Assembly: GCA_902769705.1 (NCBI GenBank)
Contig: CACXPX010000008.1
Span: 1 to 64,000 of the forward strand
DNA length: 64,000 bases
Origin: an uncultured Prevotellaceae bacterium
GTDB lineage: Bacteria > Bacteroidota > Bacteroidia > Bacteroidales > Bacteroidaceae
Direction: 5' to 3'
Shown here: positions 63,402-64,000 of the stretch, piece by piece
Layout: every line of letters starts with the position of its first letter
Numbering within the stretch: the stretch's first letter is position 1
Translations under genes and position numbers: made by a program
Notes under the pieces: model-generated
Database searches by the model: none
The model's input: the letters and a program-made list of their open reading frames with translations, nothing else
What the model was told of the DNA's origin: nothing

Positions 63402-64000
63402 TCAGTCGAGATCCACATGCTGCACGGAGATGTCCTCACGCAAGAACGTGCGGGCGCTGTCCTTGAACTTGTCGGAGTTCTCAGTAGTCAAGTAGCGGGC
63501 TGTGCCGCCCTTCGAGCAACGACGCTCCATGTCGGGATGATGCAGGAAATAGCGTTGGAGGCTTTCGGCGACGTATTCACTCTGCGGAATGATGCGCACG
63601 CCTGGCGGCACATACTTCAGTATCTTTGGCATGAGCAGCGGATAGTGGGTGCATCCGAGGATGACAGCGTCGATTTCAGGGTCGAGCCGCATGAGTTGGT
63701 CTATGCGCTTCTTCACAAAATAGTCAGCGCCAGGTGAGTCGGCCTCATTGTTCTCAATGATGGGAACCCACAACGGGCAAGCCACTCCGGTGACACTAAT
63801 ATCGGGACAGAGTTTCTGTATCTCAAGCTTATAGCTGTCGCTGCGCACGGTACCTTCGGTGGCCAACAACCCAACGTGACGTGTGATGGTCAGCGGGTCA
63901 ATAGCCTCAGCTGTGGGGCGGATGATACCCAACACACGTCGGGCAGGGTCCCACTCGGGCAAGTCGCGTTGCTGGATGCTGCGAAGCGCCTTTGCCGAAG
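63402..64000 (-). CDS. murI: Glutamate racemase (3' part; 5' end beyond the window)
   Basis: At least 199 residues of the C-terminal part are present; the frame is open to the window edge, so the TTG at 63962 is not the real start. The second catalytic Cys region is DAVILGCTHYPLLMPKI, preceded by GLLATEGTVRSDSY and VACPLWVPIIENNE. The enzyme makes D-glutamate for peptidoglycan. The N-terminal catalytic Cys lies outside. Confidence 0.93.
   Translation of the reverse strand, partial: SAKALRSIQQRDLPEWDPARRVLGIIRPTAEAIDPLTITRHVGLLATEGTVRSDSYKLEIQKLCPDISVTGVACPLWVPIIENNEADSPGADYFVKKRIDQLMRLDPEIDAVILGCTHYPLLMPKILKYVPPGVRIIPQSEYVAESLQRYFLHHPDMERRCSKGGTARYLTTENSDKFKDSARTFLREDISVQHVDLD

Overview
The window looks like chromosomal DNA of a Bacteroidales bacterium, most likely Prevotella or a close relative. 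The evidence is the fused SecDF translocase, a DUF4271-type membrane protein beside a uroporphyrinogen-III synthase, secreted proteins with a T9SS-like tail, SusD-free GH3 and GH125 glycosidases, the kduI/kduD pair, and many promoters of the Bacteroidetes form (TTTG or TTG, 19-20 bp, then TAnnTTTG). The genus is an inference from gene content; no rRNA gene is present.

Layout. 1-4750 is an AT-rich accessory block on the + strand: the end of an unknown gene, a single-HKD phospholipase D-like protein, a terminator, and then a compact run of small genes, one resembling the C-terminal half of FtsZ and one a degenerate DnaB/RecA-like protein. The run ends in a short DNA polymerase III alpha-like protein. 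A decayed copy of the block's terminator follows it. 4907-6829 (-) holds a GH125 mannosidase and a small helical protein. 6950-9396 (-) is a second accessory operon: a NADAR-domain protein, an HNH-like protein and a coiled-coil protein of unknown function. 10157-12529 (-) is a GH3 lipoprotein. 12648-25931 (-) is a long co-directional run: rimP-nusA-infB, a SpoIIE-type phosphatase, sufB-sufC-sufD, a membrane protein, sufS and rnhB. 26095-26707 (-) is a HigBA/RelE-type toxin-antitoxin pair.

27867-35137 (+) encodes cell-surface proteins: a 1238-residue secreted protein, a small companion, a small secreted protein and two OmpA-family outer-membrane proteins. Then come a phosphopantetheinyl transferase, a second GH3 lipoprotein, an O-methyltransferase and aroQ (-), xerD, an M16 protease, metK, the DUF4271 protein, hemD, rnpA, yidD, tyrS and tRNA-Gln. 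kduI and kduD follow, separated by an inserted four-helix-bundle (IVS-type) gene. The window closes with HU (-), a rhomboid protease, an endonuclease/phosphatase-fold protein, secDF, rbfA, a LolC/E-type permease, a three-gene envelope operon (membrane protein, TlpA-like thioredoxin, acid phosphatase) and the 3' part of murI (-).

The most unusual features are not ordinary genes. (1) Four intergenic regions, near 27.0, 40.6, 52.1 and 60.1 kb, carry related tandem arrays with a period of exactly 22 nt. The phase is kept even where the unit sequence changes to a palindromic AT-rich form. (2) metK carries an in-frame insertion of about 24 codons made from an inverted-repeat element, directly before the GAGDQG ATP-binding motif. 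(3) The 1-4.7 kb block joins an orphan FtsZ C-terminal-like domain with a short alpha polymerase. (4) A NADAR/HNH/unknown operon may be a defence or nucleotide-modification system. Functions are assigned from recognisable motifs only; no database search was run.
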